A stretch of 64,000 nt of DNA from Huiozyma naganishii CBS 8797. Lineage: Eukaryota; Ascomycota; Saccharomycetes; Saccharomycetales; Saccharomycetaceae. Positions 38,943-53,000 of this stretch are shown in pieces. The stretch is from NCBI RefSeq assembly GCF_000348985.1, contig NC_035934.1:62001-126000 (forward strand), written 5' to 3'. Positions within the stretch are counted from its first letter, which is position 1. Every line of letters starts with the position of its first letter. The translations under genes and the position numbers were made by a program. The notes under the pieces are model-generated. The model saw only the letters and a program-made list of their open reading frames with translations, was not told the DNA's origin and ran no database searches.

Positions 38943-40079
38943 TTAACGGACTTGAGCACCGGCGATTGTGGCAACTTTGAAGTGTTCTCCCTTGGCGTTT
39001 GTCAGTTTCAAAACTGGCTTTTCTTTGTTTTCTTCGTCCTTGAAAATAACTTCCAAATCGGCATTAGTGGTGAAGTTTGGTTGCAAGGCTTCCCACATCT
39101 TCTTCTTTGGGTTCAATTGTTTCAATGGTTCTTCTGCGCCGTAGCCTTCAAAGAACACCTTGTCACCGGCCTTCGACCCGGCAGGTGGTTCAACAAACTC
39201 GACTTTTTCGTCTGTGGACCCGCAAAGAACCATGGCAGTGGATTTGATACCTCTCATGTTGACTGGCTTTAGGTTACAAACGACAACAACGTAACGCTCT
39301 TGCATGGCCTCCAATGGGAAGTGCTTGACTAGACCAGAGCAGACAGTTCTTGGACCTTCCTCGTCACCCACATCGATGGTGGATACATACAAGGAGTCGG
39401 CATCTGGGTGCTTAATGGCCTTTTGAATAAACCCAACACGGAAATCGATCACGGATGGCTTTGGTGGTTCGGCAGCGGCCTTCTGTTGGTCGGCCTCCTT
39501 CTTTGCGTTAGCAGCCTTCTTAGCAGCCTTCTTTGCTTGAGCCTCCTCTCTCAATTTTTTCAGTGTCTCTTCATCTGGCTTACCTCTTTGCTTCTTATCG
39601 TCAGCTGGCTTCTCAGTCTTCTTCTCAACCTCGGCAGTCTTCTTTTCGCCCGCAGCAGCCTTCTTTTCGTCTGCTTTCTTCTTCTTTTCAATGACTTCAC
39701 GAGGGAGTTCAAGGTCGTAGTTCATGGACAATTGTTCAGTCTTTTCAATAGGTAGAAGACGTTGTAGGAAGTCGACCCACCTGATGATGTGTCTGTACTT
39801 GGCGTACGTGTCCTTAACATCCTTTGTACTGGACACCAATTGTTTAGTCAATGGGAACACGCTTTCAAACAGCTTCACGTCTGTGACGGTTGGGACACGT
39901 GTGGCAACCAAGAAAGTGTTATCTCTCAAACACAAGTTGATGTTGTCCAAGTTGCGTTCGACTTGACCAGATTTCAAGACAGCATCCCACTGGGTAGCCA
40001 GGGCCAATTGCTCCCTGTTCAAAGCAGGTGCTTCTCTTGCAATACTCAATTTTTGAAATTGAACGACTAATTCAGACAT
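38943..40079 (-). CDS. ARC1: aminoacyl-tRNA synthetase cofactor Arc1
   Basis: A 378-residue protein in three parts. A GST-like N-terminal domain (about 1-130) docks Met- and Glu-tRNA synthetases; a Lys/Ala-rich linker follows (140-200, [15 protein letters not shown]). The C-terminal EMAP-II/OB-fold tRNA-binding domain (about 205-378) contains [30 protein letters not shown] and [14 protein letters not shown]. In the cytosol Arc1 delivers tRNAs to both enzymes and controls their localisation. The length matches S. cerevisiae (376). A chromosome VII gene there, here between two chromosome II genes, THI2 and ERT1. Confidence 0.96.
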   Translation of the reverse strand: MSELVVQFQKLSIAREAPALNREQLALATQWDAVLKSGQVERNLDNINLCLRDNTFLVATRVPTVTDVKLFESVFPLTKQLVSSTKDVKDTYAKYRHIIRWVDFLQRLLPIEKTEQLSMNYDLELPREVIEKKKKADEKKAAAGEKKTAEVEKKTEKPADDKKQRGKPDEETLKKLREEAQAKKAAKKAANAKKEADQQKAAAEPPKPSVIDFRVGFIQKAIKHPDADSLYVSTIDVGDEEGPRTVCSGLVKHFPLEAMQERYVVVVCNLKPVNMRGIKSTAMVLCGSTDEKVEFVEPPAGSKAGDKVFFEGYGAEEPLKQLNPKKKMWEALQPNFTTNADLEVIFKDEENKEKPVLKLTNAKGEHFKVATIAGAQVR

Positions 40080-40740
40080 TGATGGGTTACCTCTGTGGTG
40101 CTACACAAAACCGTTTCCAAATATATCACTTGTTATCGTTTCTACAGTTGATTCATCAAGAAGTGTTGTATTAATTTTTTTCACTGGAAAATTTTTCTAT
40201 TTAACTTGACTAACTTTGAAGTCGGATCAGTAGAGGTTGTAGTACAAGTAGGTATAAGGTGGTCTGAATGCTAGAAACGACGTGGTGGGTCCAATTGGCC
40301 CTTTTAATCGATGATGCTTGCAAAAGAAACGGAACTTTTCAACTATTTTGTTTTTTTAGTATAATATGACATTCCTTGTCCCTACGTTCGAAACAACCCA
40401 TAACGTTTTGAAAGTAATATCAAGAAACCTAGTCGAAATGCATTTTAGGTAGTTACTTGTATGTGTCAAAGATGACTCAAGACGACAAACCCGTAGCTTG
40501 TTTACGTCTTAACAGTAGAGCTAGAAGCTTTAAAGAAAAAAAAAGCAAAAATAGAAACATCTTCAATTTGTTCATATAGACCTTCGAGATCTCCAGTTTT
40601 CTGAGGTTTAGGCCCGTTGATCCTACTCTATTTGTTTTAAAAGTTTCTGCCACCGTGCACAACTGCAAGGCCACTGTACACAGTGCCCACTGCTGCATTT
40701 TCGTTTTACCCTTTTTTGCGGCGTTATATTTGATCCTCCG
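40080..40740. other. divergent promoter region ARC1/ERT1
   Basis: 661 AT-rich bases. A GGAAAATTTTTC (RRPE-like) motif sits at about 40186-40197, 107 bases upstream of ARC1. No gene seen. Confidence 0.4.
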
Positions 40741-42297
40741 ATGAGCGGTTTACCAATCGAGGATGAGCCAACGGCAACCACTCCGCAATCGTTATCACCT
40801 TCACCATCCGCCAATACGAAGGTTAGGGGTCGAAGGAAAAATACAAATGTTGCGTGCGTTAACTGCTCCAAGCTCCATGTATCTTGCGATTCTAACCGTC
40901 CCTGTAAACGATGTTCCGAAAAGGGCCTCAAGGATACCTGTGTTGACGCTCCACGGAAGAGGACCAAATATTTGGCTGGTATCCCAGCGAGTGTGTTGCC
41001 CCTGCCGCTAGTGGATGACCCAGGACGACAAGCACCGTTCATACAGACTGCAAGAGAGAGACAACATTTCTACAACAAGCAACATATCATGCATAAGCCA
41101 CGTTTCATGTCCAATGCGGCGGACTCAGAGTACTCCATATTGTCCAATATCACCCAGAGGGACAATTTGGTATCGCAAATACCGGTTGACAACATCTTGT
41201 ATTCGGACTTGGAGTCCCCCAATGGGGTTCATTCCTCTCAGAGCGATATCTTGTTAAATAACACTACTGCAAGATCGAGTCCCGAGAAGAATGACGGCGC
41301 GGAATCTGTGACGACGCAGTACAATGGTGGGAGACCCGTGACCATTTCCGCGCAACAGTATCCCTCCTCATACCAGAATGTTTACTCGGTGCTTTTGGGC
41401 CCACATGCACAGGATATAATCAACTCTCAAGTGGACCTATTTTCTAGTCATTTTGCATTATTCCCAGTGGTTTCGCCGAATAATTCACTGAACTTTAAGA
41501 GGCTTGTCCCGCAAGACCCAGCCATCAATCATGGCGACCTACAAAGAAACTCCAAGATAAACCAGTACTATTTGAACAGCGATACGTTGATGTTCCCAGA
41601 GGTTATGGGGAACTACCACGATTCTCCACAGTCGCATGTCTCCTTCGCCCTCGAGTGCAAGTCACCAGAACCTGGGAGGTTGAAAAGTAACCCGAACTGG
41701 GCACATTCTTTAAGATACAGCACCCCGATGGAGATATACACGTCTATCAGGGAACCATTCTCACATACTCCCGGGTTCCGTCACTTGCTGATGTATCTGC
41801 GCAGTCGTTTCTCACGAAGCGACATAGTACAGATGTGCCAGTGCATGGCCGAGTTCCGGCCCATCTTCATTGCATGCTCTGTGACTCTGACCGAAGAGGA
41901 CATGATATTCATGGAGCAATGCTACCAAAGGACGTTGCTCGAGTACGCCAAGTTTCTCGAGCAGATCGGCACTCCGACTTGCGTTTGGAGAAGGAACGGA
42001 CAGATATCGTACGTCAACGAGGAGTTCGAGATCTTGACCGGCTGGAAACGCGAGGAGCTGCTGAACAAGATGACGTTCATCGTCGAGATCCTCGACGACC
42101 AGTCCGTGCGGGACTACTTCCGGACGTTTTCGAGCGTCGCGTACAAGGACTTCAGGGGAACAGAACAGATGCGTGTCTGCAACATCCTCAGCCCGATAGC
42201 CGGGAAGACCGTGAGGTGCGTGTGCATGTGGACACTGAAGAGGGACATATCAGGGCTGCCCCTGATGATTTTGGGGAACTTCATGCCCATCCTCTGA
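40741..42297 (+). CDS. ERT1: zinc-cluster/PAS regulator of carbon metabolism (Ert1)
   Basis: A 518-residue protein. A Zn2Cys6 domain at about 40-70 ([24 protein letters not shown]) is preceded by a basic RGRRKNTN stretch. The C-terminal PAS domain (about 400-515) contains [30 protein letters not shown] and [12 protein letters not shown]. It matches Ert1, a regulator of gluconeogenic and ethanol-use genes; Rds2 and Gsm1 are relatives. S. cerevisiae Ert1 has 529 residues, and the location beside THI2 and the RMD9-type gene fits. The last ~450 bases are markedly GC-rich compared with the first half. Confidence 0.9.
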   Translation: MSGLPIEDEPTATTPQSLSPSPSANTKVRGRRKNTNVACVNCSKLHVSCDSNRPCKRCSEKGLKDTCVDAPRKRTKYLAGIPASVLPLPLVDDPGRQAPFIQTARERQHFYNKQHIMHKPRFMSNAADSEYSILSNITQRDNLVSQIPVDNILYSDLESPNGVHSSQSDILLNNTTARSSPEKNDGAESVTTQYNGGRPVTISAQQYPSSYQNVYSVLLGPHAQDIINSQVDLFSSHFALFPVVSPNNSLNFKRLVPQDPAINHGDLQRNSKINQYYLNSDTLMFPEVMGNYHDSPQSHVSFALECKSPEPGRLKSNPNWAHSLRYSTPMEIYTSIREPFSHTPGFRHLLMYLRSRFSRSDIVQMCQCMAEFRPIFIACSVTLTEEDMIFMEQCYQRTLLEYAKFLEQIGTPTCVWRRNGQISYVNEEFEILTGWKREELLNKMTFIVEILDDQSVRDYFRTFSSVAYKDFRGTEQMRVCNILSPIAGKTVRCVCMWTLKRDISGLPLMILGNFMPIL

Positions 42298-43119
42298 GCG
42301 GTACAGGAACGCCAGATCCAAGCAGGCCCATCGGCAGGCCACCCGGCAAGCCCATCGGCAAGCCAAGCGGCATAATCCCGCGCAGAAACGCGCCACGGCA
42401 GGAACCGGAAAAACTTTCTGACGCATCGATGCCTTCCCGTCCTGCGGCACACTCAGAAAACACCGCAGAGGCATTCTCGAGAAATACCGTTTCCGTTTTT
42501 GTTCCTTTCTATTGTTCTCAGAGAAAAAAGAAACGAAAATAGAATTGCTTTTTTCGATTCTTTTCTTTTCTTTTTTCTTTTTTTTCGAGAACACGCGGTC
42601 GTTTCTCGAGCGATGCGTCTGAAAAATTTTCTGCTTGGTGCCGCTGGTTCCCACAGGACTGCGATGGAAGCTTCCGTTAGAGGATTCTTCATCATCGCTC
42701 GAAAGAAAGAAAGAAGAAAAAATACCAGTTGTTTGACCGACTTTGGACTACTACAAGAATAAAAAAAGAAGAAAATTTTTTTTCTTTCCTTTGCTTTTGG
42801 ATTAGTATTGTTATTAATAGTCTCATGCAGAGTTTTCGTCGTCAGCACTTGACAATATTCAACAGCTGTTAATTTTTCTCTCTGTGTCTGTCTCGAGGTT
42901 GATTATCATATAACAGGCAAAGGCTTTATCTTTTCTTTTTTTTTTTTGTTAATTCCTTCCCTTCGCAGGTTACGTTCTACGCTGTGAAGACAGGTTTTAC
43001 CGAATCCTGATTTCTCTCATTTGACACTGTTCGTTCCCATATATTATCACTATTTTCGTTTTTCCGTTGAGTGTTTCCCGTTTGTTTAAAAACTCTTCCT
43101 GCAAATAAGTCACATTTGA
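42298..43119. other. gap between ERT1 and RMD9-type gene
   Basis: 822 bases. Just after the ERT1 stop lies a GC-rich, imperfect 24-bp tandem repeat (42327-42350 and 42351-42374). Further right come pyrimidine-rich runs, an RRPE-like TGAAAAATTTTC at about 42619, and a long T/C-rich presumed leader for the next gene. No RNA gene or conserved frame recognised. Confidence 0.45.
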
Positions 43120-45477
43120 ATGTTCAAATTTGTCCAGCAAAGTCCACCTTTGAAAGGCAAACTTCCCAACCAAATCATCTCTACAAAATCGAACCCTTAC
43201 AGCGCCCAGATAGCCTCCCCCGTGCTGCCTCTACACCAAGATAGTATGAATGGCAATACCGATGAAGTGAACAGGAACGGCAATTCTTTTGTGCCCTCGT
43301 TTAACCGTAACGGAGGTGCCGGATATCGTTCAATGGAAAATATTCATCAGTTCAATGTTCAAAACAGTAGGCCATCCCAACACCAGCAACATCATAAACA
43401 GCCGCATCAGTCAAAGTCTATGAACGATTTTGGCAGACAAGGCGGTACGTTTCCCAAGATGAAGACATACTATAATAATACGAACCATCATAATAATAAT
43501 AATAATAATAATAATAGTAATAACAGTTATAATGCCCAGAATAGCAATAACAATTACCATAACAACAACAGGAGAAATAGACAGTCGCCATCTTCGCATG
43601 GTACAAGCAACATAAATCCAGATTCTCCCTGGTTTCAAAAAGTGTGTGCATTCGAGGAATGTGTGTCGCAGACTCTGTACATGTCGCAAACACCAAGACG
43701 CAAGAACATCAAATATCGTTCCGAACATCCAAACTCTAATGCAAACCCGCTGTTCTGGGATTCCATTGGCAGAGCCATGGGACTATACCATGATTTGATG
43801 AACACACCGGAACTAAACTCCGACAGGGTTTCTAAACTGGTTCACTTACTACACAACGGGCTGAGAGCAAACAGAAACCAATTGACTCGTATGAACAAGA
43901 AGCCAGACTACGATTCTCAATCGTTCCACAAGGAAATGACAAATTATTTGTGTAAATCCTTGAGAGAAATTTCAGACGACGTTTTGAACGGGAAAGTGGA
44001 ACTAAACGAGTACGGAGCTATGCATCTTATTACCGCGTTCAAAGAACTGTTACTATTCGAAGAAGCAGTTCAGATTTGGAAGAGTGCCATCAATGGCAAC
44101 AACTCGTACACTTCCAACATCTTCCTAAATCCAAGGGTCGTCGGTGTCATCTTACCAATACTGTATGATAACGGTGTTTCGTATCCAGAAATTCAATCAC
44201 TATATGAGAAGTCTTCCTCTATGATCAATTACTTCCATCCCAATTTGTCTGTAGGTATGATTAGGGCTTCTCTTTCTGCCAATGAAAACGATATGGCGTT
44301 GAAACTGTTCCAGAAACTGTGCGAGGAATCTACTGAGATGAAGTATGGGTACTTGATCGAAACGCATTTATCATTTATTGGTGAATGTAAGGATTTGAAC
44401 GTTGCACAGACTTTCTTCGACAAGGCATTGAATGATGAGATGCCATATAAGATTGATTTGCAAGTATCCTACGTGAAGTCCTTCCTAAGGAATATTTGGA
44501 ATCAAACCCATAATTTCAATCACATCTACGAGATTTGGTACAAGTCTTCGCTACATTATGGAAGGAACGTTAACCACGGTATCTCCTCGTCGTTGAATGA
44601 TACGTTCTTCGATTTGTTTTTCGAAAACTATGCAAATGAAAAGACAGAGGGGTTCCAAAGGTTACAAGATCTTATCCAAACCTACAATAACATTAAAAAC
44701 ATCGATGAACCGTTTTTCAATATCATTTTGGCTAAATGTACTATTTGGCATGACCGGAATATATTGGAATACATTGACAAAAGTTACGAATTATTTAATA
44801 TTCCAAAAACTATCGTTGCTTATAGAATTCTGTTGAAATCCATGGGATCCGTGGACGATACAACCAACGATGAAATTTTACAAAGATGGATCAATCTGAT
44901 TTGCAAGTCGGACCAGATTGGGCAAAGGTTTATTGCCAACGCAGATTGGGCAGCTTTGAGAGACGCGACTGTTACATGGACTCAGTGCAACAGAGACAAC
45001 AACAGTCCAGCCATCATCCGCAACATAGAGAGTGCGATGAGTACAGTTGCACCAAGTCCAATCGGAACACCCCGTGGGAACAAGAAGAATAACGTCAGTG
45101 TGGGTGATTTTGATTTCTACTCTCACCCAGCATTTCAGGCTTTAAACGCGTCTGGTGCCTTTGATGATATGACAAATGACTCTTCTTCGACGCCAGCAAC
45201 TCCCGCTGTTGTTGCCCCAACGACAACAGCTCAAATTCCATTATTGAAGGAGGAACAACAAATTCACCCTGTGGTAGATGATAGAATGATTCTTTATTTG
45301 AAAATTGTGAAACGTTATTCTCCATACTGTCGTGACTCCCGTCAATTAGCAAGATTGACAACTGGTACCGCTGTAAAGTACAGTGTACTACAGGAGGTAT
45401 TGAACCAGTTTCAATCTTTGGATGTTAATGGAATTCCTGTTCCTGAGTTGCAAAATTTGAAGTCCACCAATATTTGA
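43120..45477 (+). CDS. RMD9: mitochondrial mRNA-stability protein, RMD9/YBR238C type
   Basis: A 785-residue protein. After a disordered Asn/His-rich N-terminus (poly-Asn near 125-150, encoded by AAT/AAC repeats at about 43490-43570) comes a helical, PPR-like core from SPWFQKVCAFEECVSQTLYMSQTPRRKNIKYRS onwards. A late disordered insert (about 650-720) precedes a final conserved block, MILYLKIVKRYSPYCRDSRQLARLTTG. Rmd9 binds the dodecamer element in the 3' ends of mitochondrial mRNAs and protects them. S. cerevisiae keeps RMD9 and its duplicate YBR238C; this locus matches both, between ERT1 and PRP5. Longer than either (646 and 731). Confidence 0.88.
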   Translation: MFKFVQQSPPLKGKLPNQIISTKSNPYSAQIASPVLPLHQDSMNGNTDEVNRNGNSFVPSFNRNGGAGYRSMENIHQFNVQNSRPSQHQQHHKQPHQSKSMNDFGRQGGTFPKMKTYYNNTNHHNNNNNNNNSNNSYNAQNSNNNYHNNNRRNRQSPSSHGTSNINPDSPWFQKVCAFEECVSQTLYMSQTPRRKNIKYRSEHPNSNANPLFWDSIGRAMGLYHDLMNTPELNSDRVSKLVHLLHNGLRANRNQLTRMNKKPDYDSQSFHKEMTNYLCKSLREISDDVLNGKVELNEYGAMHLITAFKELLLFEEAVQIWKSAINGNNSYTSNIFLNPRVVGVILPILYDNGVSYPEIQSLYEKSSSMINYFHPNLSVGMIRASLSANENDMALKLFQKLCEESTEMKYGYLIETHLSFIGECKDLNVAQTFFDKALNDEMPYKIDLQVSYVKSFLRNIWNQTHNFNHIYEIWYKSSLHYGRNVNHGISSSLNDTFFDLFFENYANEKTEGFQRLQDLIQTYNNIKNIDEPFFNIILAKCTIWHDRNILEYIDKSYELFNIPKTIVAYRILLKSMGSVDDTTNDEILQRWINLICKSDQIGQRFIANADWAALRDATVTWTQCNRDNNSPAIIRNIESAMSTVAPSPIGTPRGNKKNNVSVGDFDFYSHPAFQALNASGAFDDMTNDSSSTPATPAVVAPTTTAQIPLLKEEQQIHPVVDDRMILYLKIVKRYSPYCRDSRQLARLTTGTAVKYSVLQEVLNQFQSLDVNGIPVPELQNLKSTNI

Positions 45478-45771
45478 ATTGGGTGGTCTGTCCACAATAA
45501 TGTAACCTTATTACTAATCTCTCATTGCCAGTCATGATTAGTTGAACTTATTCTCCCAAAGAAATATCCTTTTTTTCCATCTTTAACAGAGAGCTGATGT
45601 ATCATATTCCCTTCCATTTATAAAGATTATAATATCATTCCGTTAAAAAAATCATCACTATGATTAGTAAAAGACTGTCGCTTCTGTTGCATTACAAAGC
45701 TTTGTAAGCTTATATAGACTTATGTACATTAATCTATAATCCCAAAATCTAAAAATTTTACGAAGATGATT

Positions 45772-48426
45772 CTAAAACTTATTACTTTTTAAAGTCTGGT
45801 ATTCTATTTTTCTTATTCCCTCCTTCACTTTTTCCTCTAGAAGTTCAATACTCAGTTTGATATCCTTTTCATCTTGACATTCTAAGAGCAGGTAAAGTTT
45901 TGGCTCATCTGTGACCGTTTGGGGTGCTTTATTTTCTGGATAAAATTTACCTCTCGTGGTAATACTGCAACCAGTCTCGTTTTTTATGAATAGTAGCGTG
46001 GTTTTTTTGGTTGCTTCCCACCTAACAAGTTTAGGCAGATCATTGACGTTGACCTGAGCGGTAAATGTAGTAGAGCCATCTTCTTCAACAATCTTCTTTA
46101 CGTCATAAGTCAGTTTTGGAATTCCCAACTCTTTGTCGGTGGATTCCAAGTTAGGTGCACTTTTTTCAGGGACAATAGGTGTCTCATTTGTTACACCATC
46201 TACCGCCTTTCTTTCCAGAGCTTGTTTCTCTTCTCTCTTCGTATCCAAGTTATCTAACCCCTTTCCTCCAAACCCCTTGAGAAGTTTGAACTTACCACTT
46301 TTCACACCCTTCTCAAATTCCTTGCACATACGACCCAGCTCCTCAGTTGTTGTAAGAGAAAGCTTCTCAAAATCTTTTTCTCGCATGGCTTTAAATACAA
46401 TAAACGCACCTGCAAGGTCATCTTTTAAAAGTAGAGTAATGGCGTCTCCATGGTTATTACCCCGGGCAGTCCTGCCTGTAGTATGGACGTACTGTGCAAA
46501 AGTTTTGATAGCGTTGAAAATTACAACTAAGGATACTTCAGGAACATTTAGACCACGGGATAACACCTCAGTACAAATCAATATACTGTTCGCTGTCTCC
46601 TTGAATTTATTCAGATTAGTTATTCTTTCTTGGTAGGATTTACCAGCATGTATTGCAAACAGATCATAATCATAGTTCTCCAACTTGGCATAAAGTGTAT
46701 CACATATCTGTTGACTTGCAACAAAGATGATGACTTTTTCGTCCTGCTCTGGGCTTACAAGTTTGGCCTGATGCTTTTCGAGAAGAGATAATAAGATATC
46801 AAACTTGTCCAACTCATTATTGCATAACTCTACTTTTTGAGTTACATTTTCATTGACCATCGTATTGGAGTTTATTGTTATACTAAGTGGAGATTTGAGC
46901 ACCCTCATTGCGAAATTTCTCAACTTGTTTGGAAAGGTGGCACTAAATAGTACACATTGTTTATCTGGCCTTATCGTTTTCATAATTTGGGTTACTTGTG
47001 GCTCAAACCCCATATCAAATAGTCTATCTGCTTCGTCTAATACCACAAATGATATCTTTTTGGAACTTATTAATTTACCAGAGTTCATAGTTAGCAGGTC
47101 TATAAATCGTCCAGGTGTGGCTACTACGATCTCGGTCCCCCTTTTCAAATCATTAATTTGTGTTTTCAATTGAGACCCCCCAGTACAACAGATCGCTCGC
47201 AGCGATTTATCACTATCCAAAAACCGCAAAGTCTCCTGATATATTTGGAGAGCCAGCTCCCTTGTAGGTGCAATGATCAAGGCCAGTGGTCCAGTTTCGT
47301 TTTTGGACAAGGGTCGCTGAGCTTTTATGTGTCTCAATAATGGTAGTAGGTAAGATATCGTCTTACCAGACCCAGTTTTTGAAATGCCAATAACGTCTCT
47401 CCCACTCATTATAGCGGGCAGCGCCTGAGCTTGGATCGGCGTTAAAGAATCAAACTTAAAGACGTTCTCAATAAGATTCATTTTTGATGTATCTAAACCT
47501 AACTGGGACCATCTCGTTGCCGGTTTAGGGCAGTTTTCACCCTTGACCTTTATGTTGCCCAGACTGAAACGTAGCTCAACCATGTCCTCCTGCGACAAAT
47601 TCTTCAACGACTCTGGCTCATGGTACAAGCTCTTGTTTATATGTTCAAGTTCCATAGTGGTATAGTCAACTCCTAATACCTTTCTTAACAGTTTTGCCTT
47701 GGCAATAGTTTTCAATTTAGATTCTTGCATGCCTGATTCCTCATCAACTGTTTCGTCTTCTTCGATGGTATTTTGATCCAGTTCATCCGCATCTAAATCA
47801 ACGGAAGCCCTTGTAAGATCCGTCGCGTCCGGGATTTGTTCTTCATTTTGTAGAGATTCCATAAACGAGTCGAGAGGGTCTTCCTTATCATGCTGTTGGG
47901 GCAGTGTGTGGTGCTCAATGGTGTCTTGAGGATCTTCCTTATCATGCTGTTGGGGCAGTGTGTGGTGCTCAATGGTGTCTTGAGGATCTGGTCTAAAAAG
48001 CGGTGCCGCTGTTGTTGATGGAATAATGTTTTCAACAGTTTCATCTGAATTTTCAAGTGGATTTCTCTTCCCCCGTTTCTTATTCTTCGGCTTCTTAGAA
48101 GGAGGTGGAGTTACACCAGCTCGCTTCTTCTGTTCTTCTTTATCTGCTTCGATTTTACGTTTCTTCCATTGAGCTAATTTGTTCCTTCGTGCCGCCAGTA
48201 TATCTTGTTTAGATGCGGATAATAAGTGTGCTTTCTCATTTTTTTGATCAATACCTGACTCACTAGTTTCGGTGGTGGTTGTCCCAGGATTCACACTCCC
48301 TGACCTTGCCGCTTTCTGCTGTTCTAAACGTACATGTCTTGGTTCATTAGATGTTTCAACCTCGCTTTCTTTAGTTAAAATAGTTGTCCCCAAGGTGTCA
48401 CAGTTGGTTGTCCTATCACTCTCCAT
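45772..48426 (-). CDS. PRP5: DEAD-box splicing ATPase Prp5
   Basis: An 884-residue DEAD-box protein. Motifs in order: Q motif [12 protein letters not shown], Walker [32 protein letters not shown], and HTTGRTARG; the C-terminal block [17 protein letters not shown] is specific to Prp5. Prp5 remodels U2 snRNP and proofreads the branch point-U2 pairing during prespliceosome formation. The N-terminal third is charged and disordered and holds an exact 18-residue duplication. S. cerevisiae Prp5 has 849 residues. The start at 48426 (MESDRTTN) leaves 158 bases to the divergent ABD1; an in-frame ATG at 48489 is possible. Confidence 0.94.
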   Translation of the reverse strand: MESDRTTNCDTLGTTILTKESEVETSNEPRHVRLEQQKAARSGSVNPGTTTTETSESGIDQKNEKAHLLSASKQDILAARRNKLAQWKKRKIEADKEEQKKRAGVTPPPSKKPKNKKRGKRNPLENSDETVENIIPSTTAAPLFRPDPQDTIEHHTLPQQHDKEDPQDTIEHHTLPQQHDKEDPLDSFMESLQNEEQIPDATDLTRASVDLDADELDQNTIEEDETVDEESGMQESKLKTIAKAKLLRKVLGVDYTTMELEHINKSLYHEPESLKNLSQEDMVELRFSLGNIKVKGENCPKPATRWSQLGLDTSKMNLIENVFKFDSLTPIQAQALPAIMSGRDVIGISKTGSGKTISYLLPLLRHIKAQRPLSKNETGPLALIIAPTRELALQIYQETLRFLDSDKSLRAICCTGGSQLKTQINDLKRGTEIVVATPGRFIDLLTMNSGKLISSKKISFVVLDEADRLFDMGFEPQVTQIMKTIRPDKQCVLFSATFPNKLRNFAMRVLKSPLSITINSNTMVNENVTQKVELCNNELDKFDILLSLLEKHQAKLVSPEQDEKVIIFVASQQICDTLYAKLENYDYDLFAIHAGKSYQERITNLNKFKETANSILICTEVLSRGLNVPEVSLVVIFNAIKTFAQYVHTTGRTARGNNHGDAITLLLKDDLAGAFIVFKAMREKDFEKLSLTTTEELGRMCKEFEKGVKSGKFKLLKGFGGKGLDNLDTKREEKQALERKAVDGVTNETPIVPEKSAPNLESTDKELGIPKLTYDVKKIVEEDGSTTFTAQVNVNDLPKLVRWEATKKTTLLFIKNETGCSITTRGKFYPENKAPQTVTDEPKLYLLLECQDEKDIKLSIELLEEKVKEGIRKIEYQTLKSNKF
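47881..47988. repeat. exact 54-bp tandem duplication inside PRP5
   Basis: The unit 47881-47934 is repeated without a mismatch at 47935-47988, keeping the reading frame. It encodes an 18-residue unit ([18 protein letters not shown]) twice in the disordered N-terminal part of Prp5. Confidence 0.97.
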
Positions 48427-48542
48427 ATATACAATCTTGCCAAGACGACGTGTTCCACCGTATAGAACCTTTTCCCATCTCAAGTTCATTAAGTGAAAGA
48501 AGTGAAAAATTGTAGTAAAAAGAGTCTTTAACTTCGAAGTGA

Positions 48543-49943
<1,401 letters not shown>

Positions 49944-50044
49944 ATGAGATAGACTAATGTTCTCTATATTATAGGTATATGTACGTGCTTCTCAATTCAT
50001 GTGACGGAGTCAATCTACAAGTGTGCATAAAAAAAAGAACTTTG

Positions 50045-53000
50045 TTAGAGTGCTGTAGTTACTGTCATAGTTTGTGAGTTAATTAACATAGTAGGCGGTA
50101 AGCCGTCCAACCAAATATCCAAATCCTTCACATATTGCAAGCTGTCATCGTAGTCCTTATGTGTTCCTAGGGGTGGTATTGGTAAAGTAGAAAAGATAAG
50201 TCCCGATTCCCTGGAAACTTGTTTCATTACATCGTTCAAAATCAGATGCTGCGCTATACCAGGCAAGTCGTCGAACTTGACATTTTTCATGGCTGTAACC
50301 AAACTTTCCTCCGAGTCACAAGGAGACAGATCCGGTAACACCTCATTCCGTGTGGACTCCGATGCCAAATCTTCATCTGCAATAGGAACTAGTGTAGGTT
50401 TATCACCAGTCCCATCTTCTAATATCCTGGTCTTTGGAATAGTGTTACTTGAAAAAACAGGCTTCAGACTGTGTGTCGATTTAATTTCCCTTAGAGTGTC
50501 GCATCTATTGTTAGTTTTATGCATCTTGTTCAACTTTTTTGATATCTGATTGATGGAGAGTTGAGAACAAGAAATCGATGGCTTCCCGCTATCTATTTCG
50601 CCTGACTCGTCTGAATCACTAGTAGAAGAGACAGTTGGTGGCTGTTGTGGCATATTTGAGCTCATCTTGAAGGATACACCAAGTTTTTGTAATTTAGATG
50701 TATCGTATCTGTGCAAATGGGACTTATCATATGGAGCATTGGTTTCTATAGGCTTTGTTGTAGAGAATCGACGTTTTGGGAAAAGTGTCTGTCTTGCTTC
50801 AACGAGATCCTTCCACCATTGAGAATCCTTCAGTTTCATATTGACGTAGTCGAGTGATATGCTGTCACCATTCACAATGGTATTGTAAAACCTGAATTGG
50901 TCCAGGGACACAACCAACACCTCAGCTTCGATTCTTAAAACTTGTAATAACTTTGTCATTCTTTGGATTTCGGCAGACCTGTCAGCATCTTTTTCAACGA
51001 AAAGAACCACTCTGACTAAATGCGTTCTTTTCCATTCAGGAACCGTAATTAATATTGCGCCGAGCTGTAAAATCAGGGTGTATGTATCAAAATTAGAAGA
51101 AATCATGGCTGGCCACTCGCGAGTACCGTCAACAGTAGCACTCATTTGGATAGGATATAGATCTATAACCTTTTTCTTCTTCGTTTCGTTTTCATTACCT
51201 GTCGGTAACTCTATATCTGCAAAGCCATGAGCAATTGCAATATTGGATTGCATTAGAGAAAGATCCTCAATTATCTGAACCCACTGTGTCACTTTAACCT
51301 TTTCCTCATTCTTACATGCATCGGTAGGCAAGGGGTCTTTATAATCAGGGATATCAACAACAAGTTGATTTGAGTCTGTAGCGTGGCGCGATGTTAAGCC
51401 TTTTGAATCTAAAGCAGTGCGTGCTTTATGTCTGGAATATAAATCAAAAAAACCGACAACCGTAATGTTCGGTTTCATACCTCCCAACCCTGATCCTAAG
51501 AAAACGTTTCTTACGCCCCAAGGTAAGGTTGGACCTGTACCAACCTGGATGAAGGCCTTGATTTTTGCTATATCCCTGATTTCACACCATGCACTTTTCT
51601 GCTTTTTCAATTCTTCGTATTGCTTCTGAAAATTCGATGTAACTGTAACATGACCCAAAATGTAAAGACCTCCCTTCTTCAAGTGGTTACAAAACCGAAT
51701 CAAGTTCCAGCTTGTTCTTGGATTGTCAACTAATAATAAGATTTGTGGTCTCCAATACTTGATATTATCTTGTTTCAACCGCAGCAAATATTTTCGAACT
51801 TGATGGTATATTAAGCTTTGAGAAACATCCCCCCAAGGTTTGGGTGGACAGCAGTAATGTATTATGAGAAATAAGATCATCATTGCTGATATAAGAGCAG
51901 AGGCAATGACACCATCCACAATAATCATGGCTAATACGGAAAGTACAGCACCAGAAAAAGCAGTATATCTATCGAAATACTTGAAACTTGGTCTAAAGTT
52001 TGGTGCTGCTGCAATTTCCAGGAAAAAACACGCCAAGTTCATGACAATAAATGTCATCAAAAACGTCATTGTAATAAAGGAGGCAATTTTGTTAACATCC
52101 GAAAACAAACAAAGCTGTGTTAGCACCCATGTAAATACCAAGGAGTAAACCGGTTTACGGCAAAACAGTGATAGACCGAAAATTATTGAATCCTTTGCTA
52201 TGGCTTCTAGTACGTATGCAGCTCCAACCATACCGACAATGATGGAAAATAAAGAGGTAGATAATTCTCCTAGGAAAATTAACCACTGAACAGCACTAAC
52301 AGATTGGATCACCTGTACCTCTCTATACAAAGTCTCTCTGGGAATAGAAGCACTCATAAAAAGAACCACCACGGAATAACATAGAAAAGTGAACAACAGC
52401 CCCCAAAGAGTTCCCTTCGGTATGGACTTGGAAGGTTTGCGCAGTTCACTAGACATCCCAGCACCTGCAAATATACCAGCGGTTGCAGGGAAGAAAACAC
52501 CAAAAAGGTTGCTGAAAGTTTCCTTCTTTTTTAGCAGTGATCCAGCCGCACCTTTGGTGAAGTGTGGATATAGATTACCCATAAACGTTTCCCAACGAGG
52601 ACCTGTATATGCAATACGACCATCATCAAAGGCATGTTTGAAAAAAGTCGAAATGGGGATTGAAACGATTGAGGAAACCAACACAAAGAACATAATGTTA
52701 CCAGCTTTAGAGACTGTCTGCGAACCTACCAGGGCAATACCAAAACAAAAAAGCAGAACAATCGTAGCATATATGAATCGCAATTCATTACCGTCCGGTA
52801 GCACCGAAAACAATACCCCTTCGGAGTCCGCTTTCCCTAGGTTGTATAGTATTGGTTCGATAATCCCAATAGCGTTCATCCCGCTATTGAACACTTGTCC
52901 TAAAAAGAATACAAGGCCGATGGACCCGCCGAATTCAGGGCCCAAACACCGCGAAATCATGTAATACGCACCACCCCCTCGTACGGTCCCGTTTGTCGAT

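Noticed and set aside
41835..42542. 235-codon frame overlapping the 3' half of ERT1
   Set aside because: It is the shifted frame of the GC-rich PAS-coding part, rich in Arg and Asp, with no homology.
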